Both the position numbers and the translations under genes were made by a program. This document shows positions 1-6,118 of a DNA stretch of 6,724 bases, one piece after another. The DNA comes from Verrucomicrobiota bacterium. Lineage in GTDB: Bacteria > Verrucomicrobiota > Verrucomicrobiia > Limisphaerales > UBA1096. Location: the NCBI GenBank assembly GCA_015658765.1, contig DQOE01000033.1, positions 1 through 6,724 on the forward strand, given 5' to 3'. Positions within the stretch are counted from its first letter, which is position 1; each line of letters opens with the position of its first letter. The notes beneath the pieces were generated by a model. The model worked only from the letters and a program-made list of their open reading frames with translations, had not been told where the DNA came from and did no database searches.

Positions 1-176
1 GCCGTCTCCTTTTTATCGAGTCGAAGGTCCCCCTTCTGTTTTTTGGAGCCGTGGCAATCGATGCAACGCGCCTCAAAAATACCCTGGACCGACTTGGCAA
101 AGTCCACCTTCTCCTCCGCCCAGCCATTCAGGCCAAGGGCGCCTACGGTAAGAATAATAGCGATCGAATTTCTCAT
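1..176 (-). CDS. Planctomycete-type cytochrome c domain protein, N-terminal fragment
   Basis: Only the first 58 codons are inside the window; the gene runs off the left edge. It opens with ATG and a signal-peptide-like stretch (MRNSIAIILTVGALGLNGWA, cleavage likely after A20), so the product should be exported. Next comes VDFAKSVQGIFEARCIDCHG: C38, C41 and H42 form a CxxCH heme c attachment site, followed by KKQKGDLRLDKKE. This order matches the planctomycete cytochrome C (PSCyt1-type) domain, in which a CHG motif is followed by a G-LRLD segment. In Planctomycetota and Verrucomicrobiota the domain usually starts large periplasmic proteins carrying DUF1549/DUF1553 or other domains; whether that holds here cannot be seen. 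No strong Shine-Dalgarno sequence precedes the ATG. The gene lies 81 bases downstream of rpoN on the same strand, but a terminator-like structure and a separate promoter candidate suggest it is transcribed on its own. Confidence 0.85.
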   Translation of the reverse strand, partial: MRNSIAIILTVGALGLNGWAEEKVDFAKSVQGIFEARCIDCHGSKKQKGDLRLDKKET

Positions 177-203
177 TTTAGTTTAACGTGAACCCGGACG
201 GAA

Positions 204-232
204 AGTATCCCTGCGCTATTCACTGTTGGCAA
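204..232 (-). promoter_or_regulatory. Candidate sigma-70 promoter of the cytochrome c domain gene
   Basis: On the minus strand TTGCCA (232-227, 5 of 6 to TTGACA) is followed after exactly 17 bases by GATACT (209-204, 4 of 6 to TATAAT). Transcription would start near 197, about 20 bases before the ATG at 176. The placement between the rpoN stop and this gene is sensible. It is a pattern match only; promoter consensus in this phylum may differ. Confidence 0.4.
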
Positions 233-234
233 CT

Positions 235-257
235 AAAAAATGCGCTTGGCCAAGGGC
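235..257 (-). terminator. Candidate rho-independent terminator of rpoN
   Basis: Immediately after the rpoN stop, the minus strand carries GCCCTTGGCCAAGCGC (257-242), which can fold with GC/GC and CTT/AAG pairs around a GGCC loop with one C-C mismatch. It is followed by A and six T (240-235). The stem is short, so termination strength is uncertain. The stem contains one of the five CTTGGCCAAG palindromes. Confidence 0.4.
245..254. repeat. CTTGGCCAAG palindrome, copy 1 (intergenic)
   Basis: Perfect 10-bp palindrome just after the rpoN stop codon, in the context CGCTTGGCCAAGGGC. It is the only one of the five copies outside coding sequence, and it lies in the terminator-like stem. Confidence 0.85.
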
Positions 258-1739
258 TCAATAGACGCGGCGAAGATGGGATGGCAGGATGTTCAGCTCG
301 GCCCGGTACTTGGCCACGGTGCGGCGGGCGATCTTGACGCCCTTGTCGGTGAAAGCCTTAACCAAGTCCTCGTCGGAGAGCGGCTTGGTGGCGTCCTCCT
401 TCTTGACCAACTCGCCGAGCATCTCCTTGACGCTGGTGTTGGCGAGGCTTGTGCCGTCCTTGGAGGCCAGGCCGGAAGTGAAAAAATATTTCATCTCCAG
501 GACACCGTGGGGTGTCTCGATGTATTTGCCGGAGACGGCCCGGCTGACGGTGGTCTCGTGCACGCCCACGACGTCGGCCACCTGCGACATGGTCATCGGG
601 CGAAGTTGCGACGCACCGTGCTCCATAAACTCCCCCTGTCGTTTCAGGATTTCCTTCGCGATGTTCAGGATGGTGGACTGCCGTTGATGGATGCTCTTGA
701 GCAGGAACTTGCCGGAACGAATCTTGTCGCGGATGTAGTTGCGCACATCGCCCGAGGTGGCGGCCTGCGCCATGAGATCCTTGTAGGCGTTGCTGATGCG
801 CAACCGGGGGATATACTCGTTGTTGGAGGTGACCTTCCACTCGCCGTCGTCGTCGCGTGAAATAAAGATTTCCGGCACAACGAACTGATTGGTCTCGGGC
901 ATGTACTCACGGCCCGGCTTCGGCTCGAGATGGCCGATGTGCTCCAAGGCGTCTTGCACGGTATCCACCGTTTCGCCGGTTTTCTTTGCGATCTCACGGA
1001 TGCGCCGTCGGCCAAGCTCGTTCATGCAGTCGCGGATGATCCGATATTCCAGCGAATCTGCGCGCTCTGCCCGTTCAAGCTGCAGCATCAGGCACTCTCG
1101 CAAGTCACGAGCGGCAACTCCCGGCGGATGAAACGTCTGCACAACATCCAGTACAGCCTGTATCTCGCCACTCGGGTTGCCACTGGAAAACACCAGTTCA
1201 TCCACGCTCGACTGCAGGAAACCGGCGGCGTCGATGTTGCCGATGATCAACTCGGCGATCTTGAACCGCGGCTCACCCAGATCCGACAGGCGCGCCTGCT
1301 CCAGCATAACATCCTGCAGCGACTGGGTGGTCGTCACCGAGTCCAGCATGAACTGGCGCTTCTCGTCCTCGTCCCTCGAGTTTCGAGACGGGAGGTTGGT
1401 GCTGGAGAAATGGTCGCGCCAGCCCTGGTCCAACTCAAGCAACTGATTGATCTCCTTCTGGAAATCGTCCACCGGCTCCCCGGCGTTGCTCTCGTCGGTG
1501 GGATCGTACTGCGTGTCGCTCGGCGGCTCGGCCAGATCGACCTTGGCCTCCTCGGCCTCGTCGGTTTCCCCCCGCTCACGCGCGTCCATGTCCAGGTCAG
1601 CCTGTTCCTCGAGCACGGGGTTGGCCTGCAACTCCTGGTCGATCATGGCCTGGAGTTCCAGCATCGGGGCCTGCAACAGGTTGAGGGATTGCTGAAGCTG
1701 CGGCGCCAACACTTGGTTGAGCGACATCTTCTGCGACAT
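258..1739 (-). CDS. rpoN: RNA polymerase sigma-54 factor (RpoN)
   Basis: Encodes the 493-residue alternative sigma factor that directs RNA polymerase to -24/-12 promoters and needs AAA+ enhancer-binding activators to open them. Region I is present at residues 1-45 (glutamine- and leucine-rich, LAPQLQQSLNLLQ then ANPVLEE). An acidic linker follows (about 48-95), then the core-binding domain (about 125-320), a helix-turn-helix segment (about 383-404, SQVADVVGVHETTVSRAV) and the diagnostic RpoN box ARRTVAKYR at 471-479, near the C-terminus. Length and domain order are normal, so it should be functional. The ATG at 1739 is chosen because AGGGA lies six bases upstream and sigma-54 homology begins there; the frame extends to an ATG at 1823, but those 28 residues do not look like RpoN. 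The usual proteobacterial neighbours (lptB, hpf, ptsN) and activator genes are absent from this window. Confidence 0.97.
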   Translation of the reverse strand: MSQKMSLNQVLAPQLQQSLNLLQAPMLELQAMIDQELQANPVLEEQADLDMDARERGETDEAEEAKVDLAEPPSDTQYDPTDESNAGEPVDDFQKEINQLLELDQGWRDHFSSTNLPSRNSRDEDEKRQFMLDSVTTTQSLQDVMLEQARLSDLGEPRFKIAELIIGNIDAAGFLQSSVDELVFSSGNPSGEIQAVLDVVQTFHPPGVAARDLRECLMLQLERAERADSLEYRIIRDCMNELGRRRIREIAKKTGETVDTVQDALEHIGHLEPKPGREYMPETNQFVVPEIFISRDDDGEWKVTSNNEYIPRLRISNAYKDLMAQAATSGDVRNYIRDKIRSGKFLLKSIHQRQSTILNIAKEILKRQGEFMEHGASQLRPMTMSQVADVVGVHETTVSRAVSGKYIETPHGVLEMKYFFTSGLASKDGTSLANTSVKEMLGELVKKEDATKPLSDEDLVKAFTDKGVKIARRTVAKYRAELNILPSHLRRVY

Positions 1740-1754
1740 TTGGAATCCCTGCTG

Positions 1755-1766
1755 CGGCACGTGCCG
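1755..1766. promoter_or_regulatory. 12-bp perfect palindrome upstream of rpoN
   Basis: CGGCACGTGCCG is a perfect dyad ending 16 bases before the rpoN ATG, inside its leader. It is centred about 70 bases upstream of the predicted start of the opposite, sigma-54-type promoter. It could be an operator for rpoN, an activator site for the divergent gene, or neither. No binding family is assigned. Confidence 0.4.
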
Positions 1767-1803
1767 ACAGTAGAAAATCCTCCAAACACATTCAAGCTGA
1801 ATT

Positions 1804-1818
1804 AGGCACAATATTTGC
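1804..1818 (+). promoter_or_regulatory. Candidate sigma-54 (-24/-12) promoter facing the MBL-fold gene
   Basis: AGGCACAATATTTGC aligns with the sigma-54 consensus TGGCACG-N4-TTGC. The GG (1805-1806) and GC (1817-1818) are exactly 12 bases apart, and GGCAC and TTGC are intact; differences are A for T at the first position and A for G at the seventh. Transcription would start near 1830, about 90 bases before the GTG of the plus-strand hydrolase. I found no convincing sigma-70 alternative for that gene. The match is good but could be chance, and no activator is encoded here. Confidence 0.4.
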
Positions 1819-1835
1819 TTCATAAGAAGCGTGCC
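1805..1835. repeat. Interrupted inverted repeat in the rpoN/MBL divergent region
   Basis: GGCAC (1805-1809) pairs with GTGCC (1831-1835), and inside it GCTTC (1817-1821) pairs with GAAGC (1826-1830) around an ATAA loop. Seven unpaired bases (AATATTT, 1810-1816) lie on one side. The outer arms are the -24-like elements of the two opposing promoters. It may be an operator, a cruciform or a leader hairpin. Confidence 0.5.
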
Positions 1836-1837
1836 AA
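1808..1837 (-). promoter_or_regulatory. Candidate sigma-70 promoter of rpoN
   Basis: On the minus strand TTGGCA (1837-1832, 5 of 6) is followed after 18 bases by TATTGT (1813-1808, 4 of 6). Transcription would begin near 1801, giving a leader of about 60 bases before the rpoN ATG. The same -35 reads TTGGCACG, a perfect sigma-54 -24 half, but the matching -12 position is TTAT rather than TTGC, so a sigma-70 reading is preferred. Confidence 0.35.
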
Positions 1838-1918
1838 CTCTCCCCTGTCATCCAGTTTGTGAACAACTTTTTTTTCCGCTCCGTTGCCCCGTAATCCGCA
1901 AGCCCCTACAGTGTCCGC

Positions 1919-2701
1919 GTGCCTACACGGTTCACAGTTTTGGGGAGCGGCTCCGGGGGGAACGCCTCCTTTCTTGAGACAGACCAGACGCGCCTCCTGA
2001 TCGACGCCGGCTTGAGCGGCCGCCAAATACGCCTGCGCCTCGCGCAGATGGGACGCTCGCCCGAGACGCTCGACGGCATCCTGCTCACCCACGAGCACAC
2101 CGACCACACGCAGGGCCTGAAGGCGCTCTGCGCCAAGCTCGAGATCCCGGTGTACTGCAACCGCCTCACCGCCGACGAGTTGCGATTCAGGATGGAGACC
2201 AAGCTGGACGTCCGGCAGTTCGTCACCGGCCAATCGTTCGAGATCGGCGACGTGACGGTGGAGAATTTTTCCGTGCCGCACGACGCGCAGGATCCCGTTG
2301 GCTTTCACGTCCGGACGGCGGACGGCGGCGTCGGCGTGCTGACCGACCTTGGCCAAGCCACCCGGCTCGTGCTCGAGCGCGTGCGCGGAGTGAGCGCCCT
2401 GTTCATCGAGGCCAACTACGACCTCAACCTGCTGCAGGAAGACACGCGCCGCCCGTGGGCCATCAAGCAGCGCATCATGAGCCGGCACGGCCACCTGGCC
2501 AACTCCTCCACCGCCGAGGCGGTCGAGAACCTGGCCAACGGCACGCTGCGCAACATCGTGCTTGGCCACTTGAGCCGCGACTGCAACACGCCGGAAATCG
2601 CGAAAGAAGCCGTCGCCGAAAAACTTCTCCAAGCTGGCATCGACAGCCTCCGGATCGACGTCTCCACACAGGCCAAACCGACCGAGACCATCACGCTCTG
2701 A
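1919..2701 (+). CDS. MBL-fold metallo-hydrolase, WalJ/YycJ type
   Basis: A 260-residue cytoplasmic metallo-beta-lactamase-fold hydrolase. The N-terminus VLGSGSGGNASFL (7-19) followed by LLIDAGLSGRQI (26-37) is typical of the YycJ/WalJ family. The metal-binding motif is THEHTDH (57-63, ligands H58, H60, D62, H63); further likely ligands are H121 in VPHDAQD, D143 in LTDLGQ and H217 in GHLSRDCN. The family also shows the conserved EANYD (164-168), KQRIMSRHGHLAN (183-195) and HLSRDCNTPE region. Members are thought to be nucleases or phosphodiesterases; Bacillus YycJ has been linked to exonuclease activity in DNA repair and WalJ to cell-wall signalling, but substrate cannot be read from sequence. 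The start is GTG with no clear Shine-Dalgarno, so the exact start is less sure than the fold. It is divergent from rpoN and seems monocistronic; it carries one CTTGGCCAAG palindrome. Confidence 0.9.
   Translation: MPTRFTVLGSGSGGNASFLETDQTRLLIDAGLSGRQIRLRLAQMGRSPETLDGILLTHEHTDHTQGLKALCAKLEIPVYCNRLTADELRFRMETKLDVRQFVTGQSFEIGDVTVENFSVPHDAQDPVGFHVRTADGGVGVLTDLGQATRLVLERVRGVSALFIEANYDLNLLQEDTRRPWAIKQRIMSRHGHLANSSTAEAVENLANGTLRNIVLGHLSRDCNTPEIAKEAVAEKLLQAGIDSLRIDVSTQAKPTETITL
2348..2357. repeat. CTTGGCCAAG palindrome, copy 2 (in MBL gene)
   Basis: Perfect copy inside the hydrolase gene, read in frame as CTT-GGC-CAA-G (Leu-Gly-Gln) in the LTDLGQAT segment. Confidence 0.9.
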
Positions 2702-2704
2702 CCA

Positions 2705-2735
2705 AGCGCCTGGCGAAGCGGGGAGCTACTTTTTT
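2705..2735 (+). terminator. Candidate terminator of the MBL-fold gene
   Basis: Four bases after the hydrolase stop, AGC-G-CCT (2705-2711) can pair with GGG-A-GCT (2721-2727) around a nine-base loop, with one G-A mismatch and one G-U pair. AC and six T (2730-2735) follow. The T-run also lies in the end of the convergent glycosyltransferase gene, where it encodes lysines. The stem is modest, so this is tentative. Confidence 0.35.
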
Positions 2736-3463
2736 ATCCTCGGCCAACGGCGCAAGCCGTTTTGCAGCCACAGACGCCACACCATCCAGATCGCCTCGCG
2801 GACAATCTTGCCGCTCATCTTCGATGTGCCGATGAAGCGGTCGGTGAAAATGATCGGCACCTCGGCGACCTTGTGGCCGGTGCGCCACAGGATGTGCGTC
2901 AACTCGACCTGAAAGCTGTAGCCGTTGGCCCGAACGCGATCGAGGTCGATCGACTGCAGCGCGCGCTGCCGGAAACACTTGAAGCCGCCGGTCGGGTCGG
3001 TGAACGGCATGCCCGTGATGATCTTCACATACTTCGCCGCAGCGAGGCTGAGCAGCATGCGGCCGATCGGCCAGTTGATCACCCGGATCCCCTCGCAGTA
3101 ACGCGAACCCAAGACCAAGTCGGCGTCCTCCGCGTCCGACTTCGCAATGAAGCGCGGGATCTCGTCCGGGTTGTGCGAGAAGTCGCAGTCCATCTCGAAG
3201 ATGAACTCGTAGTCGCGCTCCAGCGCCCACGCAAACCCGGCGCAGTAGGCTCGGCCAAGCCCGTCTTTTTCCTGACGGTGCAGAACATGGACGCGCTCGC
3301 TGCCCTTGGCCAAGCCGTCCGCGATGTCGCCGGTGCCGTCCGGCGAATTGTCGTCCACCACCAGCACTTCCAGCGCCGGCTTCATCGCCAGCAAACGCTC
3401 CGTCATCGGGCGAAGATTGTCCGCCTCATTGTACGTCGGAAGGATGATGAGCGTGTTCGACAT
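2726..3463 (-). CDS. GT2 glycosyltransferase, polyprenol-phosphate mannose synthase-like
   Basis: A 245-residue family 2 glycosyltransferase resembling DPM1/Ppm1, which transfers mannose from GDP-mannose to a polyprenyl phosphate at the inner membrane face. Seen in order: LIILPTYNEADNL (5-17), the nucleotide-binding VVDDNSPDGT (35-44), the metal-binding MDCDFSHNP (91-99, D92 and D94), LGSRYCEG (118-125), DPTGGFKCF (156-164), GYSFQVELTH (181-190) and PIIFTDRFIGTSKMS (203-217). This last motif set is characteristic of the mannose synthase branch. There is no C-terminal GtrA-type membrane domain, so it is a soluble or peripheral single-domain form. The start is the ATG one base after the ALDH stop (TGA-C-ATG); there is no obvious ribosome site, suggesting translational coupling. 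The sugar could differ, since glucosyl-phosphate synthases are related. It carries one CTTGGCCAAG palindrome. Confidence 0.9.
   Translation of the reverse strand: MSNTLIILPTYNEADNLRPMTERLLAMKPALEVLVVDDNSPDGTGDIADGLAKGSERVHVLHRQEKDGLGRAYCAGFAWALERDYEFIFEMDCDFSHNPDEIPRFIAKSDAEDADLVLGSRYCEGIRVINWPIGRMLLSLAAAKYVKIITGMPFTDPTGGFKCFRQRALQSIDLDRVRANGYSFQVELTHILWRTGHKVAEVPIIFTDRFIGTSKMSGKIVREAIWMVWRLWLQNGLRRWPRIKK
3305..3314. repeat. CTTGGCCAAG palindrome, copy 3 (in GT2 gene)
   Basis: Perfect copy inside the minus-strand glycosyltransferase, read as C-TTG-GCC-AAG (Leu-Ala-Lys, in DGLAKG), a different frame from copy 2. Confidence 0.9.
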
Positions 3464-3464
3464 G

Positions 3465-5042
3465 TCAGTGTGGTTCGCCGTCAACCAAGCGGCGGATGCC
3501 CAGCGGATTGCTCTCCCGCAACTCCGCCGGCAACAGCGCATCAGGGAAGCCTTGGTAGCAAACCAAGCGGGTGAAACGATGAATCGCCCTGGTCCCGACC
3601 GAGGTCGAGCGGCCGTCGGATGTAGCAGGGAACGGCCCACCGTGCACCATCGCGTGGCAGACCTCCACGCCTGTCGGGAAGGCGTTGATCACCACGCGGC
3701 CCACCTTCGTCTCGAGTACTTCGAGCAATTCGCAGTTGGCCTCGAGATCGGCGTCGGTGCCGTGAACGGTCGCCGTCAACTGGCCTTCAAGCGATCTGGC
3801 CAGGGCTAGCATCTTGTCGGTGCCATCGTGTGTCACCACCAGCGTCGAGGGCCCGAACAACTCCGCACTGAGAGACTCGTCGCTGAGGAACGCCTCAGCG
3901 CTCGTCCGGAACAATGCCGCACCCGCCTGACATTGACCGTCGCCCGTTTGACCAAGCGCGACTGTCTCGACAGCGTCGTTGCCACCAAGCGCACCCGCGC
4001 CCGAGTCGTACGCGGCGCTGATACCGGGGTTGAGCATCGTCGCGCCAGAACTGCCACCGACCAACTCAGCGAGCTTGGCCACGAACGGCTCGATGTCAGT
4101 GGTGCTGTCCAAAATTGTCAGGCCAGGGTTGGTGCAAAACTGCCCCACCCCAAGCGTCATCGAACCGTGTAGCCCGGCGGCCAGTTGCTCCGAGCGTTCT
4201 GCCAGCGCCCCCGGCAAAATGAACACAGGGTTGATACTGCTCATCTCGGCGTAAAACGGTATCGGTTCCGGCCGGTCAGCGGCGAGTTTCATCAGCGCCT
4301 GGCCACCCGCGCGCGAACCGGTGAAGCCGGCAGCCTTGATCGCCGGATGCCGCACCAACGCCGAGCCGGTTTCGCGGCCCGGCCCGTACACAAGCGAGAA
4401 AGTTCCCTCAGGTAAACCGCAATCACGAACCGCCGCCGACACTGCTTGGCCGACGAGTTCCGCCGTGCCGGGGTGCGAGTGGTGCGCCTTGACGACAATC
4501 GGGCAACCGGCCGCAAGCGCGGACGCCGTGTCGCCGCCCGCCACCGAGAACGCCAGCGGAAAATTGCTGGCGCAAAAAACCGCCACCGGGCCTAGCGGCC
4601 GCTCCATCGAGCGGACGTCCGGCTTGGGCACCGGGACCCGCTCGGGATCGGCGAGGTCGATGCGGGCATCCACCCACGTGCCTTCCTCTGCGACCGAGGC
4701 GAACAACCGCAACTGCCCGCAAGTGCGCCCGGTCTCCATCCGGATACGCCCTTCCGGCAGGCCGGTTTCCTGCGGAGCGAGTCGGGCCAAGTCGTCGCCA
4801 ATCGCCTCGATGTTGTCGGCGATTTTCCGCAGAAACGCCGCTTTGTCCGTTCCGCTGGTTTTGCCGAAAACCTCGAACGCATCCGCCGCCAACTCGACGG
4901 CACCGTTCAGTTCCGCCTCGCTCACCGCCGCGTAGCCGGGCTGCAGCGACTCACCTGTTGCGGGGTTGATGCCAAAAACGGCCGGATCGCCCTCGCCTCC
5001 CGGCTGAAACCCAATGATCGACTTGCCCGTCAAATTCGCCAT
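3465..5042 (-). CDS. Aldehyde dehydrogenase, alpha-ketoglutaric semialdehyde dehydrogenase-like
   Basis: A 525-residue NAD(P)-dependent aldehyde dehydrogenase. Catalytic features: N160 in [10 protein letters not shown], K185 in [17 protein letters not shown] at 240-247 (cofactor-binding turn), general base E266 in [10 protein letters not shown] and nucleophile C303 in [11 protein letters not shown]. The C-terminal motif [10 protein letters not shown] is intact. The signatures [24 protein letters not shown]-like, KAHHSHPGT and EMSSINPVF place it in the KGSADH-like branch (2,5-dioxopentanoate dehydrogenase). These enzymes oxidise alpha-ketoglutaric semialdehyde to alpha-ketoglutarate at the end of sugar-acid, pentose or hydroxyproline breakdown. 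None of those pathway genes is in view, so the substrate is inferred from family resemblance only. ATG at 5042 is chosen; the frame could begin at a TTG six codons earlier. Neither has a convincing Shine-Dalgarno. It is the first gene of a two-gene unit with the glycosyltransferase. Four CCAAGCG motifs lie within it. Confidence 0.88.
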   Translation of the reverse strand: [525 protein letters not shown]

Positions 5043-5110
5043 GCGCGGTAGTCTATCCAAAGCGCGAGGAAGTTTGAAGTTTTCAGTTACAACTTTTCAG
5101 CCAATTAACC

Positions 5111-5134
5111 AGCTTCGCTTAACCAAGCGGGGCT
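5111..5134 (+). other. Strong leader hairpin upstream of the HD-domain gene
   Basis: On the plus strand AGCTTCGCTT (5111-5120) pairs over all ten bases with AAGCGGGGCT (5125-5134), using two G-U pairs, around the loop AACC. The G-U pairs become C-A mismatches on the other strand, so the fold favours a plus-strand transcript. It ends 34 bases before the HD gene ATG and lacks a T-run, so it is not an ordinary terminator. A CCAAGCG motif spans the loop and 3' arm. Confidence 0.5.
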
Positions 5135-5168
5135 TGCTCTACCAGGGAGACCCGCCGATAGTTCGCGC

Positions 5169-5726
5169 ATGAATCGGGATGAAGCCTGGGCGTTGCTCAA
5201 TGAGTACACAAAGTCGGAGTCGCTGCTGAAACACGCGCTCGCGGTCGAGGCGGCGATGCGGCATTACGCGGCCAAACTGGGCGAGGACGCCGAACAGTGG
5301 GGCATCACCGGCTTGCTGCACGATTTCGACTACGAGCGCTGGCCGGATATCCCCGATCACACGCAGGAGGGGGCGAAAATCCTACGCGAGCGCGGCGTGG
5401 ATGAAGAGATCGTCGGGGCAATCCTCTCGCACGCGGAATGGAACCAAGGCGACTACCCTCTCGACCGGCCGATTCGCAAGGCGCTCTTTGCTGTCGATGA
5501 ACTTTGCGGGTTCATCGTCGCCGTGGCCTATGTGCGCCCGGAGAAACTGAATGGAATGACGCCAAAAAGTGTCCGCAAAAAAATGAAGGCGAAGGGTTTC
5601 GCCGCAGCTGTCAAGCGTGAGGACATCGTGCAAGGCGCGGAGTTGATGGAGGCCGAACTAAACGAGCACATCGCCAATGTGATCGCGGCACTTCAGGGGG
5701 CGTCGGCGGGACTGGGCTTTGACTGA
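5169..5726 (+). CDS. HD-domain hydrolase (predicted metal-dependent phosphohydrolase)
   Basis: A 185-residue cytoplasmic protein of the HD superfamily. The expected metal ligands are visible: H22 in LLKHALAVEAAM, the HD doublet H51-D52 in GLLHDFDYERWPD, H64 and H88 (ILSHAEWN), and D110 in LFAVDELCGF. The pattern resembles the small stand-alone predicted HD hydrolases (COG2316-like) rather than GGDEF-linked or RelA-type proteins; members act on phosphate esters or nucleotides, and the substrate here is unknown. The domain spans nearly the whole protein, with a charged C-terminal helical tail. The ATG is the only start in its stretch of frame near the homology; AGGGAG lies about 21 bases upstream, too far for a normal Shine-Dalgarno. 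It is alone on its strand, divergent from the ALDH gene (126 bases between starts), and overlaps the convergent membrane-protein gene by 34 bases. Confidence 0.85.
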   Translation: MNRDEAWALLNEYTKSESLLKHALAVEAAMRHYAAKLGEDAEQWGITGLLHDFDYERWPDIPDHTQEGAKILRERGVDEEIVGAILSHAEWNQGDYPLDRPIRKALFAVDELCGFIVAVAYVRPEKLNGMTPKSVRKKMKAKGFAAAVKREDIVQGAELMEAELNEHIANVIAALQGASAGLGFD

Positions 5727-6118
5727 GCGGTTTTCTCCGCAGCCAAGCGGCGGGATTCGTCCATGAACTCGGCAAAACGCATCGACACGGTGATCGGAAC
5801 TATCGCGAGAGCCAAGCCGGCGAAAAAGTCCAACGTCAGAACCATGTTGCGCATCACGGACGACATCTCCATTTCATGCCACGTGCCGGTTGCCGGGTTG
5901 AAGCGCGCGATGGGGATTGGCAACCGGCGGAACTGCATCGCCTCCCACTCGGCGTAGCCGCAAAACCAGATGCCCATGCCAAGGCCAAGCGCGGCCGAGA
6001 GCCAAAACAGCGACACCCAGCCGCTTGGCCAAGCGCGGCCGAGATAGAGCGTCACGCTGTTTTTCAAAATCCAGCCGAGGAACAGGGCCATCGGCACGAT
6101 GACGATCAATCCGATCAT
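5693..6118 (-). CDS. Small membrane protein of unknown function
   Basis: A 141-residue protein I do not recognise. Three hydrophobic segments are visible: residues 1-18 (MIGLIVIVPMALFLGWIL), about 34-55 (WVSLFWLSAALGLGMGIWFCGY) and about 92-113 (MVLTLDFFAGLALAIVPITV). A hydrophilic, tryptophan-rich loop lies between the second and third (about 56-90), and the tail is polar. It begins at the ATG whose last bases overlap the TGA of the PQQ-type gene (ATGA), so it is very likely translated by coupling to that gene. The much longer open frame upstream is a shadow of the PQQ gene. Its end overlaps the HD gene end by 34 bases on the opposite strand. It contains a 14-bp palindrome. Hydrophobic pattern plus ATGA coupling support a real gene; function is unknown. 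Confidence 0.7.
   Translation of the reverse strand: MIGLIVIVPMALFLGWILKNSVTLYLGRAWPSGWVSLFWLSAALGLGMGIWFCGYAEWEAMQFRRLPIPIARFNPATGTWHEMEMSSVMRNMVLTLDFFAGLALAIVPITVSMRFAEFMDESRRLAAEKTAQSKPSPADAP
6024..6033. repeat. CTTGGCCAAG palindrome, copy 4 (extends to 14 bp)
   Basis: The longest copy: CGCTTGGCCAAGCG (6022-6035) is a perfect 14-bp palindrome in the membrane-protein gene. It is read in a third register as part of GCT-TGG-CCA-AGC (Ala-Trp-Pro-Ser). Confidence 0.9.

Noticed and set aside
240..860. 206-codon open frame on the plus strand
   Set aside because: It is wholly antisense to the conserved C-terminal half of rpoN, is low in complexity and resembles no family; it is a GC-rich shadow.
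1740..1823. 28-residue N-terminal extension of RpoN from an upstream ATG
   Set aside because: The extension has no sigma-54 region I character and no ribosome site, and it would sit in the predicted promoter. The ATG at 1739 has AGGGA at proper spacing and begins the conserved glutamine-rich region.
1822..1837. Second sigma-54 promoter facing rpoN
   Set aside because: The -24 half TTGGCACG is perfect, but the -12 element at correct spacing is TTAT instead of TTGC, so I list it as a sigma-70 -35 instead.
3551..3567. Hairpin CTTGGT-AGCAA-ACCAAG inside the ALDH gene
   Set aside because: A six-pair stem within well-conserved coding sequence. It may reflect the CCAAGCG/CTTGG motif density and has no separate support as a regulatory structure.
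2762..3574. 270-codon plus-strand frame opposite the GT2 gene
   Set aside because: Antisense to a clearly conserved glycosyltransferase, with histidine- and arginine-rich composition typical of an antisense shadow.
3464..3640. Upstream extension of the glycosyltransferase frame
   Set aside because: It overlaps the conserved end of the ALDH gene in another frame. The GT2 homology begins exactly at the ATG at 3463.
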